From positions 1,488,001-1,552,000 of the forward strand of contig NZ_JBLUOA010000001.1 in the NCBI RefSeq assembly GCF_048060095.1: 64,000 nucleotides of DNA, read 5' to 3'. A program made the position numbers and the translations under genes. Of the stretch, positions 50,193 through 58,953 are shown one piece after another (the stretch's first letter is position 1; each line of letters opens with the position of its first letter). Under the pieces are notes generated by a model, which did not search any database, was not told the DNA's origin, and saw only the letters and a program-made list of their open reading frames with translations. The stretch comes from JBLUOA01 sp048060095 (GTDB lineage Bacteria; Pseudomonadota; Alphaproteobacteria; Rhodobacterales; Rhodobacteraceae).

Positions 50193-52547
50193 ATGCTTTT
50201 CGGACTTGATGGCGTCGAGATCGGCCTGATCATCGTCTTTCTCTGCCTCTTCGGAGGCATCTTGTCGGGTTTTCCGGTGGCGTTCGCCATCAGCGGCGCG
50301 GCGGTTATTTCCTTTGCGATCATCGCATCGCTCGACGGCTCCGGCCTGTTGATTCATGAGGCGATAGATACCTCAACCCAAGCCTATAGCGACGTGTTGG
50401 CGGGTGGGGCACACCCGGATTCCGTCTCGCATTTCAGGTATCCAGACTTACCAACCGTGGGTGTGCCAGTCTTTCCACAGGGCTGGGAAGTCGCGCTTGA
50501 TCGCAACATCTCATTCATCGTGAACCGGATGAACGAACGGGTCCTGGCCGGTCAGTCCATCGAAACGCTGCTGGCAGTTCTGATGTTCGTGATGATGGGC
50601 ATTACGCTGGAACGGTCGCGGATTGCCGAAGACCTGCTGACCACGATGGCGAAGGTTTTTGGCCCGCTGCCGGGCGGTTTGGCCGTGTCGATTGTGGTCG
50701 TGGGGGCGTTCCTTGCCGCCTCAACCGGGATCGTCGGGGCGACTGTTGTGACAATGGGTTTGCTGGCCCTGCCGACGATGCTGAAGAACAACTATTCGCC
50801 GGAACTGGCGACGGGTGTTATTGCGGCGTCGGGCACGTTGGGGCAGATCATTCCGCCGTCCATTGTGATCGTTCTTCTCGGCACGTTGGCTGGCGATCTT
50901 TATTCCGCCGCGCAGGAACAGCGCGCGCAGGAGGCGGGGTGCTCCGATGCGCTGACCTATCTTGGCGAAGCGGCTGTTGTTTCGGTCGGGACGCTATTTC
51001 AGGCCGCGCTTTTGCCGGGTATCATGCTGGCGCTGCTCTATGCGCTTTATTCCTTCGGCTACGCGCTGCTGAAGCCGCATAATGCCCCGCCGGTTCGCAG
51101 TGAAGAGTCCGATGGCGAGATTATCACGAAAAGCGATGCGTTCCTTTGGCTGCTCGGCGCCCCGATTGGCTTGGTCGCCGCGACGATCCTTGCGGTGTCG
51201 TTCAATGTCGCCGGGTCGCAAAGCACGGTTGTCGACAGCTTCTCTGACGCGTCACAAGCAGCGATGCTGCGCACGAACGTATCAGAGCAGTGTCAGCAGT
51301 CGATGATCGACCTGCACGGGCAAGATCGGTGGGACTCCGCCGTCGCCCAGCAGCAAGAGATTGACGACGCTGGCGGTGTTCAGCAAAGCCGCGCGCTGAC
51401 GCTTGAAGAACTCGCCGCAGCGATGGAAGAAAAGATCGACAACGCCGCTCCGATTGGCACCGGCGTGCTGACGATGGTCGTTCTTCTTGGTATCGTGCTG
51501 GCCTTTGCGCGGGGGATCGCACCGTCTGCGGATCGTCGCCCGTTGCTGATTGGCGGCATCGGTGTGGTGTTGGCCTTGGCAATCGACATTCTGGTGATCG
51601 GGCCGACGACATCCTCTGGCGCGACCTTCCTGTTGTTGGCAATTCCGGTTGCGCTGATCCTATATGGATGTCGCTATGCTGCCGGGCTGCTGGGGCAGAA
51701 CCAGCTTCTCCGCGTGGTGTTCCCGCCGCTTGTTTTGATCGTTGCGGTGCTTGGGTCGATCCTTGGCGGTATCACCAACCCGACGCCCGCTGCGGCGCTT
51801 GGCGCGGGCGGTGCGATCCTGCTGGCAGCCTATCGCAAGTTGCAGGACGAGGAGAAATCCGGCCGGGTGATCCTGATGGCGGCATTCTCCGTCCTGATCC
51901 TGATCCTGATCGGCGTGAACTTTGACCTACGGGTTAGCCGCGCTGTTGTTCCGTTTGAGGATTGGGTCGCCTACTTCGCGGCCCAAGCTGCGTTCCTGTT
52001 CGCGATGTTCGGAATCCTTTACGGCTGCTGGGTGTTGTTCCGCGGCGGTGTTTTGACGCCTGTCGTGCGCGAAACGGCCAAGGTGACGTCGATGGTGTTC
52101 ACCATCCTGATCGGGTCGCAATTGTTGAACCTCGTCGTGATCTCCTTCGGGGGAGAGCACTATATTCAGCAGTTCCTCCGCAGCTTTGATAATGAGCTGA
52201 CCGTCTTCCTGATCGTCATGCTCGTGCTGTTCATCCTCGGCTTTGTGCTCGATTTTCTTGAGATCATCTACATCGTGATCCCGATTGTCGGGCCGGTTAT
52301 CTATGGCGGCACGATGGACCCGAAATGGGTCACGATCATGATTGCGGTGAACCTTCAGACGTCGTTCCTGACGCCACCCTTTGGCTTCGCGCTGTTCTAT
52401 CTGCGCGGCGTTGCGCCGCCGGAAGTCACAACTGGGCATATCTATCGTGGGATCATACCGTTCGTGTTGATCCAGGTGCTCGGGCTGGCGCTGCTGTGGT
52501 TGTTCCCATGGGTCGTTACGATTGTGCCGAACCTGATCGGGGCGTAA
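50193..52547 (+). CDS. TRAP transporter large permease (DctM type), extended
   Basis: 784 aa from ATG 50193, almost twice the usual 425-430. DctM core pieces: MLFGLDGVEIGLIIVFLCLF, GITLERSRIAEDLLTTMAKV, LPGGLAVSIVVVGAFLAAST, GVIAASGTLGQIIPPSIVIV, and at the C-terminus VLDFLEIIYIVIPIVGPVIY and LQTSFLTPPFGFALFYLRGV. Extra parts: a soluble stretch about residues 52-115, a second about 343-425 with cysteine and coiled-coil character, and added membrane helices about 425-560. Cation-driven uptake subunit. Follows dctQ by 17 bp. Confidence 0.88.
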   Translation: MLFGLDGVEIGLIIVFLCLFGGILSGFPVAFAISGAAVISFAIIASLDGSGLLIHEAIDTSTQAYSDVLAGGAHPDSVSHFRYPDLPTVGVPVFPQGWEVALDRNISFIVNRMNERVLAGQSIETLLAVLMFVMMGITLERSRIAEDLLTTMAKVFGPLPGGLAVSIVVVGAFLAASTGIVGATVVTMGLLALPTMLKNNYSPELATGVIAASGTLGQIIPPSIVIVLLGTLAGDLYSAAQEQRAQEAGCSDALTYLGEAAVVSVGTLFQAALLPGIMLALLYALYSFGYALLKPHNAPPVRSEESDGEIITKSDAFLWLLGAPIGLVAATILAVSFNVAGSQSTVVDSFSDASQAAMLRTNVSEQCQQSMIDLHGQDRWDSAVAQQQEIDDAGGVQQSRALTLEELAAAMEEKIDNAAPIGTGVLTMVVLLGIVLAFARGIAPSADRRPLLIGGIGVVLALAIDILVIGPTTSSGATFLLLAIPVALILYGCRYAAGLLGQNQLLRVVFPPLVLIVAVLGSILGGITNPTPAAALGAGGAILLAAYRKLQDEEKSGRVILMAAFSVLILILIGVNFDLRVSRAVVPFEDWVAYFAAQAAFLFAMFGILYGCWVLFRGGVLTPVVRETAKVTSMVFTILIGSQLLNLVVISFGGEHYIQQFLRSFDNELTVFLIVMLVLFILGFVLDFLEIIYIVIPIVGPVIYGGTMDPKWVTIMIAVNLQTSFLTPPFGFALFYLRGVAPPEVTTGHIYRGIIPFVLIQVLGLALLWLFPWVVTIVPNLIGA

Positions 52548-52571
52548 TCGGAAAAGCATAGAGAACGACGT

Positions 52572-52600
52572 GAAACGCGCCCGGATTTAGGGCGCGTTTC
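52572..52600 (+). terminator. Terminator of the TRAP operon
   Basis: GAAACGCGCCC / GGGCGCGTTTC, 11-bp stem, 7-nt loop, followed by TATTT, 25 bp after the dctM stop. Confidence 0.85.
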
Positions 52601-52652
52601 TATTTCGGGTGTATCATTTGCGAGGACGACGCCCGGTGTTGGCCGTCGGATG

Positions 52653-52681
52653 CCTCCGGCGGGGATATTTTGGGAAAATGG
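52653..52681. repeat. Dispersed intergenic repeat, copy 2
   Basis: CCTCCGGCGGGGATATTTTG then GGAAAATGG, matching copy 1 at 7996-8024 in 25 of 29 positions by eye. Just after the end of the minus-strand bpt gene. Confidence 0.6.
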
Positions 52682-52691
52682 TCGGGTTGGG

Positions 52692-53522
52692 TTAGCCCTT
52701 TCGGGCCATTGTGTCTGGCAGGCTGATTTTCGCGACCTGTTCGGCGATCGGATCGACGGAAAGGGGGTGCGTGTCGGCCTCGTAAGCCTCGGGTGATTTC
52801 ATGTTTTCCCACGCGCCGTTGCGGTAGACCTCAAGCGCGCCGAACTTGGCTTTGTAGCCCATCTTGGCGCTGCCCGGCACCCAATAGCCCAGATAGACGT
52901 AGGGCAGACCGGCTTCCCGCGCGATATCGATGTGATCGAGGACGAGGTATGTTCCAACGCTGTCGCGGGCGCTGTCGGGGGCGTAGAAAGAATAGACCAT
53001 CGATAGCCCATCCTCCAACACGTCGGTCAGGCAGACCGCGCGAAGTTCCTGATCTCCGTCATCGGTTTGGCGTGAGTATTCGATAAGGCGGGACCGGATC
53101 GGGGTTTCCTCGACCATTGCGGCGAATTCGAACACATCCATATCGGCCATGCCGCCATCGGCGTGGCGGGCATCGAGATAGCTGCGGAACAGTTCGTATT
53201 GATCTTCGGTGGCCCAAGGGCTTGTCACATTTCTGTTCAGCGCCTCGTTGCGCCGGCGGGTCCGGCGTTGGCTTTTGGATGGCTTGAAATCCGCCACCCT
53301 GATCCGCGCTGAAAGGCAGGCGGAGCAATCCGCACAGGACGGGCGGTAAAGCACGTTTTGCGACCGCCTGAACCCTTGTTTTGACAGTGAATCGTTCAAC
53401 TGTTCTGCGTTTTCGCCTTGCAGCGCTGTGAACAGCTTCCGTTCCTTCCGACCCTCAAGATAGGGGCAGGGCTGGGGGGCGGTCACGTAGAACTGCGGTG
53501 CAATGGGCAGCGAATGGCGCAT
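52692..53522 (-). CDS. bpt: Aspartate/glutamate leucyltransferase (N-end rule)
   Basis: 276 aa. Transfers leucine from Leu-tRNA to N-terminal Asp or Glu, marking proteins for ClpSAP. N-terminal ATE domain: FYVTAPQPCPYLEGRKERKL, the cysteine cluster CADCSACLSARI (about 62-73). C-terminal GNAT-like domain: VCLTDVLEDGLSMVYSFYAP, GLPYVYLGYWVPGSAKMGYK. Standard length. Monocistronic or with the upstream RDD gene 77 bp away. Confidence 0.92.
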   Translation of the reverse strand: MRHSLPIAPQFYVTAPQPCPYLEGRKERKLFTALQGENAEQLNDSLSKQGFRRSQNVLYRPSCADCSACLSARIRVADFKPSKSQRRTRRRNEALNRNVTSPWATEDQYELFRSYLDARHADGGMADMDVFEFAAMVEETPIRSRLIEYSRQTDDGDQELRAVCLTDVLEDGLSMVYSFYAPDSARDSVGTYLVLDHIDIAREAGLPYVYLGYWVPGSAKMGYKAKFGALEVYRNGAWENMKSPEAYEADTHPLSVDPIAEQVAKISLPDTMARKG

Positions 53523-53599
53523 GGATTTCCTTGGTCGTTCCTTTGTCCAAGGTTAGCAACCGAAACTGGTGCCGCCAAGCCTTTGTTGAGTTTCGGAAA

Positions 53600-54055
53600 T
53601 CACGATCGGGCGGCGCGGTTTACCGCTGCGGTTCCAAGCGCGATATCGGTCAGACCTTGGGCGCGTGAGTTGGTCAGCATGAAACCGATTGAGACGATCT
53701 GAATGATGACCATCGATACAGATATCACGTAGCCGATTGTGTGTAGCAGGGCTGTTGCGAAATCAAAACGCTCTCCATTTCCGGTGCGCAGTTCGATTGA
53801 CACAAGGCGCATCCCCGGCGTGGCGGAGTGACGGCTGATCGAAACGACGCGATAGATGAAGTTCACGGTGACGTAGAGCAATGGCAGGAAGAACAGCGCC
53901 GTGAATGCGGTGAATGGCACGATCAGAAGGGTAAGCAGCCCGGTCAGCAGAGTGTCGATCACCCACGCGAAAAAGCGTTTCATGGGGATATCCTGATAAA
54001 ACTCCGCCTCGCGGTCAGGGTCGGGTAGGCCCCAGAGGGCGCTGGAATGGGTCAT
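53600..54055 (-). CDS. RDD family membrane protein
   Basis: 151 aa from ATG 54055, with GAGGA 5 nt upstream; further in-frame ATGs lie in the terminator region. RDD domain: MKRFFAWVIDTLLTGLLTLL (R, D), then a second helix FFLPLLYVTVNFIYRVV and the SATPGMRLVSIEL motif, third helix IGYVISVSMVIIQIVSIGFM. Inner-membrane protein of unknown transport role. Confidence 0.88.
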   Translation of the reverse strand: MTHSSALWGLPDPDREAEFYQDIPMKRFFAWVIDTLLTGLLTLLIVPFTAFTALFFLPLLYVTVNFIYRVVSISRHSATPGMRLVSIELRTGNGERFDFATALLHTIGYVISVSMVIIQIVSIGFMLTNSRAQGLTDIALGTAAVNRAARS

Positions 54056-54072
54056 TGTATCCTCTGTCATCG

Positions 54073-54096
54073 AAAACGGCCCCGTCATTGGGGCCG
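54073..54096 (-). terminator. Terminator of the DUF2852 gene
   Basis: CGGCCCC / GGGGCCG with a 6-nt loop; on the minus strand followed by TTTT. Between the DUF2852 stop and the RDD gene start. Confidence 0.75.
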
Positions 54097-54117
54097 CTGT
54101 CCGGTTTGTGGGTCGCA

Positions 54118-54519
54118 TCACGCTTCGACGGGGGTATCGTCGATTTCGTCTTCTTTGGCTTTCTTGGCCCGTTCGTCCATGAACTCATCAAATTCCGATT
54201 TGTCCTTGGCTTCACGCAGGCGCTGCAGGAATGCCTCAAAGTTCTTCTGTTCTTCCTCAAGGCGGTGCAGGGTGTCGGCCTTGTAGGCGTCGAATGCCGT
54301 GTTGCCGGAAGAGTTGAACTTGTAGTGTGTCTTGGCGCGGCGTGCGTGACCGCATTTGCCGGAAAACATGCGTTTGCTCCAGATCATGTAGGCGAGAAGG
54401 GCGAGGCCAAGCGGCCAGAAGAAGATAAAGCTCAGGATCATTGCCGCGATCCATGCGCCTTTGCCGCGCGCGTCCAGCCAAGTTTCAGCTTGGGATGGCC
54501 AAGTGGCTACGGTGCTCAT
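54118..54519 (-). CDS. DUF2852 domain protein
   Basis: 133 aa. One membrane helix about 22-46 (GAWIAAMILSFIFFWPLGLA), then a charged, likely coiled-coil tail (LHRLEEEQKNFEAFLQRLRE, EFMDERAKKAKEDEID). Widespread in alphaproteobacteria with no assigned function. Preceded by two copies of a palindrome that look like operators, so it may be tightly regulated. Confidence 0.85.
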   Translation of the reverse strand: MSTVATWPSQAETWLDARGKGAWIAAMILSFIFFWPLGLALLAYMIWSKRMFSGKCGHARRAKTHYKFNSSGNTAFDAYKADTLHRLEEEQKNFEAFLQRLREAKDKSEFDEFMDERAKKAKEDEIDDTPVEA

Positions 54520-54549
54520 TAATTGGTCTCCAATCCAGTTTGCGGGTCT

Positions 54550-54625
54550 ATGTGAATGTCTTTCACATTACAGAGATTGGCATGTTCGATCACAATTTCA
54601 AGAGAAATGTGAAAGATATTTACAT
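54550..54625. promoter_or_regulatory. Twin palindromic operators upstream of the DUF2852 gene
   Basis: ATGTGAA-N5-TTCACAT (54550-54568, perfect) and ATGTGAA-N5-TTTACAT (54607-54625, one mismatch), centres 57 bp apart, in the 115-bp gap between the DUF2852 start and the YbaK-like stop. Resembles a CRP site but with 7 rather than 6 bases between TGTGA and TCACA. Confidence 0.7.
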
Positions 54626-54634
54626 TACTTCCGA

Positions 54635-55105
54635 TTATGACGTGAAATCAGCAGGTTGTGCGGTGGATACTTCCCTGAGAATCTGCGGATCGATGGGGAA
54701 AATGTGCCGTGGCGTGCCTGCCGCGGCCCAAATCACGTCAAACGACGCAAGTTTTGGGTCCATAAAGGCCCGAACGTCGGAGATAAGGCCGATGGGGGCC
54801 ACGCCACCAATGGCAAAGCCCGTTTTCGCGCGGATCAATGCCGCGTCGGCCTTGCCGAGACGTTCGCCCGCGCAATCTGATGCGCGCGCAGGGCAGACCT
54901 GATTTCCGCCAGCTGTAAGGAATAGGTAAGCCTCGCCGCTATCCTCGCCGCGAAAGATGATGGACTTGGCGATCTGATCAAGCGCACAGCCAGCGGCGGC
55001 TGCGGCCTGCTGCGCCGTGCGGGTTTCGCCGGGCATCTCAAGGATTTCGACCTCAAGGCCCGCATCCTCAAGCGCGCGGGCGACCCGTTTCAGGCTTTTG
55101 CTCAT
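54635..55105 (-). CDS. YbaK/ProX-type aminoacyl-tRNA deacylase domain protein
   Basis: 156 aa from ATG 55105. Single-domain member of the YbaK family: ALEDAGLEVEILEMPGETRT, IAKSIIFRGEDSGEAYLFLT, invariant Lys in AKSI, TGFAIGGVAPIGLISDVRAF. Family members hydrolyse mischarged tRNAs (for example Cys- or Ala-tRNA-Pro); the exact substrate here is not known. Divergent from glnE, starts 83 bp apart. Confidence 0.85.
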   Translation of the reverse strand: MSKSLKRVARALEDAGLEVEILEMPGETRTAQQAAAAAGCALDQIAKSIIFRGEDSGEAYLFLTAGGNQVCPARASDCAGERLGKADAALIRAKTGFAIGGVAPIGLISDVRAFMDPKLASFDVIWAAAGTPRHIFPIDPQILREVSTAQPADFTS

Positions 55106-55188
55106 CCATCCGTCCTTTGGCTGTCGCAATAGTCGTATCGACCGTTTCGGCCATTGACCACCCCGCAGCCGCGCCGCATCTTCACCGC

Positions 55189-57978
55189 ATGAATTTTTCG
55201 AGCCGCATCACCCGTTGTCCGATTCCGTTTGATGAGGAGCGGGGGGTCGACGCGACCGCTTTGCTGAAGGATGCCACCGCTGAAACAACTGAGCTTGTGG
55301 CGGGCGCGGCGGGGTGCAGCCCATACCTCGCCGGGTTGATCCAGAAAGAGGCGGAGTGGCTGCAAGGCACGCTTTCCGCCGCGCCGGAAGGTGTGCTGGA
55401 TGAGATTTGCGCGGACCTCGCGGCCGTCGCGCCGGATGAACTTGGCGCAGCATTGCGGCAGGGAAAACGCAGGGTCGCACTGCTGACCGCGCTATGTGAT
55501 CTGGGGGGCGTGTGGGTGTTGCATGACGTGACGGGGGCGTTGACCCGCTTTGCCGATCTGTCGGTTGACCTCGCCATGAAAGCGCAGATCGGGGCTGAGA
55601 TACGGCGTGGCAAGCTGCCGGGTATGGAGCCGGAGGATGTGGAAACCGCTGGCGGCATGGTCGCGCTCGCCATGGGCAAGATGGGCGCGGGGGAGTTGAA
55701 TTACTCCTCGGACGTGGACCTGATCTGCCTGTTCGATGAACGCCGATTTGATCCCGATGATTATCACGAGGCGCGGGCCAGTTTCATTCGGGCGACGCGA
55801 CGCATGGCAGCGATGCTAAGCGACATGACCGGCGACGGTTACGTGTTTCGCACGGATTTGCGGCTGCGGCCTGACCCGTCGGTCACACCCGTCTGCCTCG
55901 CCATGGAAGCGGCGGAGCGGTATTACGAAAGCGTTGGCCGCACATGGGAACGTGCCGCGCATATCAAGGCGCGGCCCTGCGCGGGTGATCTCGACGCGGG
56001 GTGGGAGTATCTGGAACGCTTGCGCCCGTTTGTCTGGCGCAAGCATCTCGATTTTGCGGCCATTCAGGACGCCCACGACATGCGGTTGAGGATACGCGAC
56101 CACAAAGGGCTGGGCGGTCCGATCACCTTGCCGGGGCATAACATGAAGCTCGGGCGCGGCGGTATTCGCGAGATAGAGTTTTTCACCCAAACCCGCCAAA
56201 TCATCGCCGGTGGGCGTGATGCGGACCTGCGATCCCGCGAAACGGTCGAAGGGTTGGCGCAGCTTCAGCAAAAGGGTTGGGTTCCGGCGGATGTTGCCGA
56301 CACCCTGACCGATCACTATCGGTTTCACCGCGAGGTCGAACACCGCCTTCAGATGATTAACGACGCGCAAACCCATGATTTGCCGAATTCGGATGAGGGC
56401 TTTGACCGGCTCGCGCGGTTCATGGGGATCGGTGACACGGACACGTTGAAAGCAGACCTGATGTCACGGCTGTCGGATGTGCACGAACTGACCGAGAGTT
56501 TCTTCGCCCCAGAGGAGACCCCCGCCGCCCCCGACCTGTCGGAGTCGGCGTCAGAGATTGTTTCGCGCTGGCGAAGCTATCCCGCGCTCCGCTCTGACCG
56601 CGCGCAGGAGATTTTTCAGCGTGTGAAACCTGACATCCTGTCTCGCATGACACGCGCCGCGAAGCCGGATGAGGCGCTCGTGCAATTCGATAGCTTCCTC
56701 GCGGGCCTTCCGGCAGGCGTCCAACTGCTGTCGTTGTTTGAGGCGAACCCACAGCTGATTGATCTGCTTGTAGACATCTGCGCAACCGCCCCGGCGCTTG
56801 CGCGGCATTTGTCGCGGAATTCCAAAGTGCTCGACGCGGTGATCGGCGGCGCGTTCTTTAGCGACTGGCCGGGGGTGAGTGTGCTTGGCGAACAGCTCTC
56901 CGCCCAGATGGTTGAGGCGGATGACTACGAACGCGCGCTCGATACCTCGCGACGGTTCATGCAGGAATGGCATTTTCGGATCGGGGTTCACCATCTGCGC
57001 GGCTTGATCAGCGCCGAAGATGCGGGCACGCAATACGCCGAGTTGGCAGAGGCGGTTGTGGCCGCGTTGTGGCCGCTGGTTGTCGCCGAATTTGCCCGCA
57101 AACACGGCCCGCCGCCGGGGAAAGGGGCGGTCGTGCTGGGCATGGGATCACTGGGCGCCCGGCGGCTGAACGCGCGGTCGGACCTTGATCTGATCGTAAT
57201 CTACGATGCCGATGGGGCAGAGGCGTCCGATGGTCCACGATCCCTATCGACGCGGCCGTATTTTGCCCGTCTTACACAAGCTATGCTGACCGCGCTGACT
57301 GCGCCAATGGCCGAGGGGCGGCTTTATGAGGTCGACATGCGCCTTCGCCCGTCAGGGAGGCAGGGGCCGGTTGCAACCGCGATCCAGTCCTTCACGACAT
57401 ACCAGAGGGAAGAAGCCTGGACGTGGGAGCACCTCGCCCTGACCCGTGCTCGTGTCGTCGCCGGGGCAGAGGAGCTTGGCGAACGGATTGAGTCGTTTCG
57501 CGCGGAGTTGTTGTCGGAAAACGGCGAGCCAAAGAAGGTGCTGCAAGATGTGATCGAGATGCGCGAGCGTCTGGCCCGTGCAAAACCCGCAACCCACAGG
57601 TGGGAGGCCAAGCTTGGATCGGGACGGATGCAGGATATCGAACTTCTGTCGCAAGCAGCCGCTTTGATGGCGGGCGAAACAGCGCGTGATATCGACACCC
57701 AGCTTGCCGCTGCATCTCGGATCGGCTGGCTGAACGATGGCGCGGCTGAAACACTCCGCAAAAGCTACGATCTGATGTGGCGCGTGCAGTCCGGGGCGAA
57801 GCTGTTGTCGGACAGACCGCTTGATATGGATGAGGTTGGCGAAGGCGGGCAGGCATTCATGCTGCGCGAAACGGAACAAGACAACCTGTCGACGCTAGAG
57901 GATGCCATTGCTGCTTTGTCCTCTGACGCCGCCGCCGTGATCGACGACGCCTTGTCGCGCGAACCCAAGGGGATTTGA
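55189..57978 (+). CDS. glnE: Bifunctional glutamine synthetase adenylyltransferase/deadenylase
   Basis: 929 aa from ATG 55189 (MNFSSRITRCPIPFDEER); no good ribosome site, and the longer open reading upstream runs into the divergent gene's start. Controls glutamine synthetase by AMP addition and removal in nitrogen regulation. N-terminal deadenylase: GKMGAGELNYSSDVDLICLF with paired Asp, and MKLGRGGIREIEFFTQTRQI. C-terminal adenylylase: GMGSLGARRLNARSDLDLIV and YEVDMRLRPSGRQGPVATAI. Central helical bundle between. Confidence 0.95.
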   Translation: MNFSSRITRCPIPFDEERGVDATALLKDATAETTELVAGAAGCSPYLAGLIQKEAEWLQGTLSAAPEGVLDEICADLAAVAPDELGAALRQGKRRVALLTALCDLGGVWVLHDVTGALTRFADLSVDLAMKAQIGAEIRRGKLPGMEPEDVETAGGMVALAMGKMGAGELNYSSDVDLICLFDERRFDPDDYHEARASFIRATRRMAAMLSDMTGDGYVFRTDLRLRPDPSVTPVCLAMEAAERYYESVGRTWERAAHIKARPCAGDLDAGWEYLERLRPFVWRKHLDFAAIQDAHDMRLRIRDHKGLGGPITLPGHNMKLGRGGIREIEFFTQTRQIIAGGRDADLRSRETVEGLAQLQQKGWVPADVADTLTDHYRFHREVEHRLQMINDAQTHDLPNSDEGFDRLARFMGIGDTDTLKADLMSRLSDVHELTESFFAPEETPAAPDLSESASEIVSRWRSYPALRSDRAQEIFQRVKPDILSRMTRAAKPDEALVQFDSFLAGLPAGVQLLSLFEANPQLIDLLVDICATAPALARHLSRNSKVLDAVIGGAFFSDWPGVSVLGEQLSAQMVEADDYERALDTSRRFMQEWHFRIGVHHLRGLISAEDAGTQYAELAEAVVAALWPLVVAEFARKHGPPPGKGAVVLGMGSLGARRLNARSDLDLIVIYDADGAEASDGPRSLSTRPYFARLTQAMLTALTAPMAEGRLYEVDMRLRPSGRQGPVATAIQSFTTYQREEAWTWEHLALTRARVVAGAEELGERIESFRAELLSENGEPKKVLQDVIEMRERLARAKPATHRWEAKLGSGRMQDIELLSQAAALMAGETARDIDTQLAAASRIGWLNDGAAETLRKSYDLMWRVQSGAKLLSDRPLDMDEVGEGGQAFMLRETEQDNLSTLEDAIAALSSDAAAVIDDALSREPKGI

Positions 57979-57979
57979 C

Positions 57980-58264
57980 ATGATCGACATCAAAACGCTC
58001 GACCCACGTGGACTGTTCAAGGACAGCTATGAAATCGACGGGATCACCGAGGGGGAATGCCGGTCGATTTTTCTTGACTGGGCGATCATGCTGCCCGCCG
58101 GGCAAGACGCCCGCCCGTGGGTTGAGGAAATTTACGCGCTCTACGCGCCGCAGCACCCGGATCACCCGATGACCAGTGTGCTCCATCAGGGTATGGCCGA
58201 GGCGCGGCAGACCGGGCGGCGCGGTGGCCGCGCGGCGCGCGTGAAAGCGGATCGCGCGGATTAG
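57980..58264 (+). CDS. Conserved hypothetical protein after glnE
   Basis: 94 aa, start one nucleotide after the glnE stop. MIDIKTLDPRGLFKDSYEID, FLDWAIMLPAGQDARPWVEE, ending in a basic Arg/Gly tail. No known motif; soluble. Its stop overlaps the convergent eda stop. Tight coupling suggests it is produced along with GlnE, but no function can be given. Confidence 0.8.
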   Translation: MIDIKTLDPRGLFKDSYEIDGITEGECRSIFLDWAIMLPAGQDARPWVEEIYALYAPQHPDHPMTSVLHQGMAEARQTGRRGGRAARVKADRAD

Positions 58265-58905
58265 CTTCGGGGCAGGGCGGCGGCCTCTTTCGCGAGCGCT
58301 TCAATCCCGGCCCAATCGCCGTCCGCGATCTTGTTTTGCGGTGCGACCCATGATCCGCCAGCACAAAGCGTGTTCGTCAGCGAAAGATAGTCATTCGCAT
58401 TCGACAGGCTGACCCCTCCCGTGGGGCAAAAGCTGACCTGCGGGATTGGTGCGCCGATGGCCTTCAAAGCAGGCGCGCCGCCAGAGGCTTCGGCGGGAAA
58501 GAACTTCTGCACGGTATAGCCTCGCTCCAACAGGCGCATCGCCTCGCTTGCCGTGGCGGCACCGGGCAGCAGCGGCAGGTCTTCGTCTTCACACGCTTGC
58601 AGCAGGATGTCTGTTGCGCCGGGTGACACGCCAAATGTTGCGCCCGCATCCTTTGCCGCACGGACATCATCGGGGGTCAGCAAGGTGCCCGCCCCAACAT
58701 GGCCACCACTAACCTTCGCCATTTCGCGGATCACGCCAAGCGCGGCGGGGGTCCGCAGCGTCACCTCTAACGCCGGAAGGCCACCGGCGACAAGCGCTTC
58801 GGCCAAAGGGCGTGCGGTGGCCGGGTCGGACACGACCAGCACCGGGACAATGGGGGCGAGTGCGCAGATATCGCGGGCGCACTGGCTGGATTCTTCGGGG
58901 GTCAT
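58261..58905 (-). CDS. eda: KDPG aldolase (Entner-Doudoroff)
   Basis: 214 aa. Splits 2-keto-3-deoxy-6-phosphogluconate into pyruvate and glyceraldehyde-3-phosphate. Catalytic Glu47 (PALEVTLRTP) and Schiff-base Lys134 (YTVQKFFPAEASGG); GAGTLLTPDDV and CPTGGVSLSN phosphate contacts. 48 bp downstream of edd, same operon. Confidence 0.95.
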   Translation of the reverse strand: MTPEESSQCARDICALAPIVPVLVVSDPATARPLAEALVAGGLPALEVTLRTPAALGVIREMAKVSGGHVGAGTLLTPDDVRAAKDAGATFGVSPGATDILLQACEDEDLPLLPGAATASEAMRLLERGYTVQKFFPAEASGGAPALKAIGAPIPQVSFCPTGGVSLSNANDYLSLTNTLCAGGSWVAPQNKIADGDWAGIEALAKEAAALPRS

Positions 58906-58953
58906 GGACTGCTCCTGTCTTTCGGCGGCGTCGGCCTGCCGTGTCGGTTCAAA

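Noticed and set aside
54550..54568. CRP/FNR or PpsR-type site
   Set aside because: Spacer between TGTGA and TCACA is 7 not 6, TGT to ACA is 11 not 12, and the TTGAT-N4-ATCAA pattern is absent, so none of these regulators fits.
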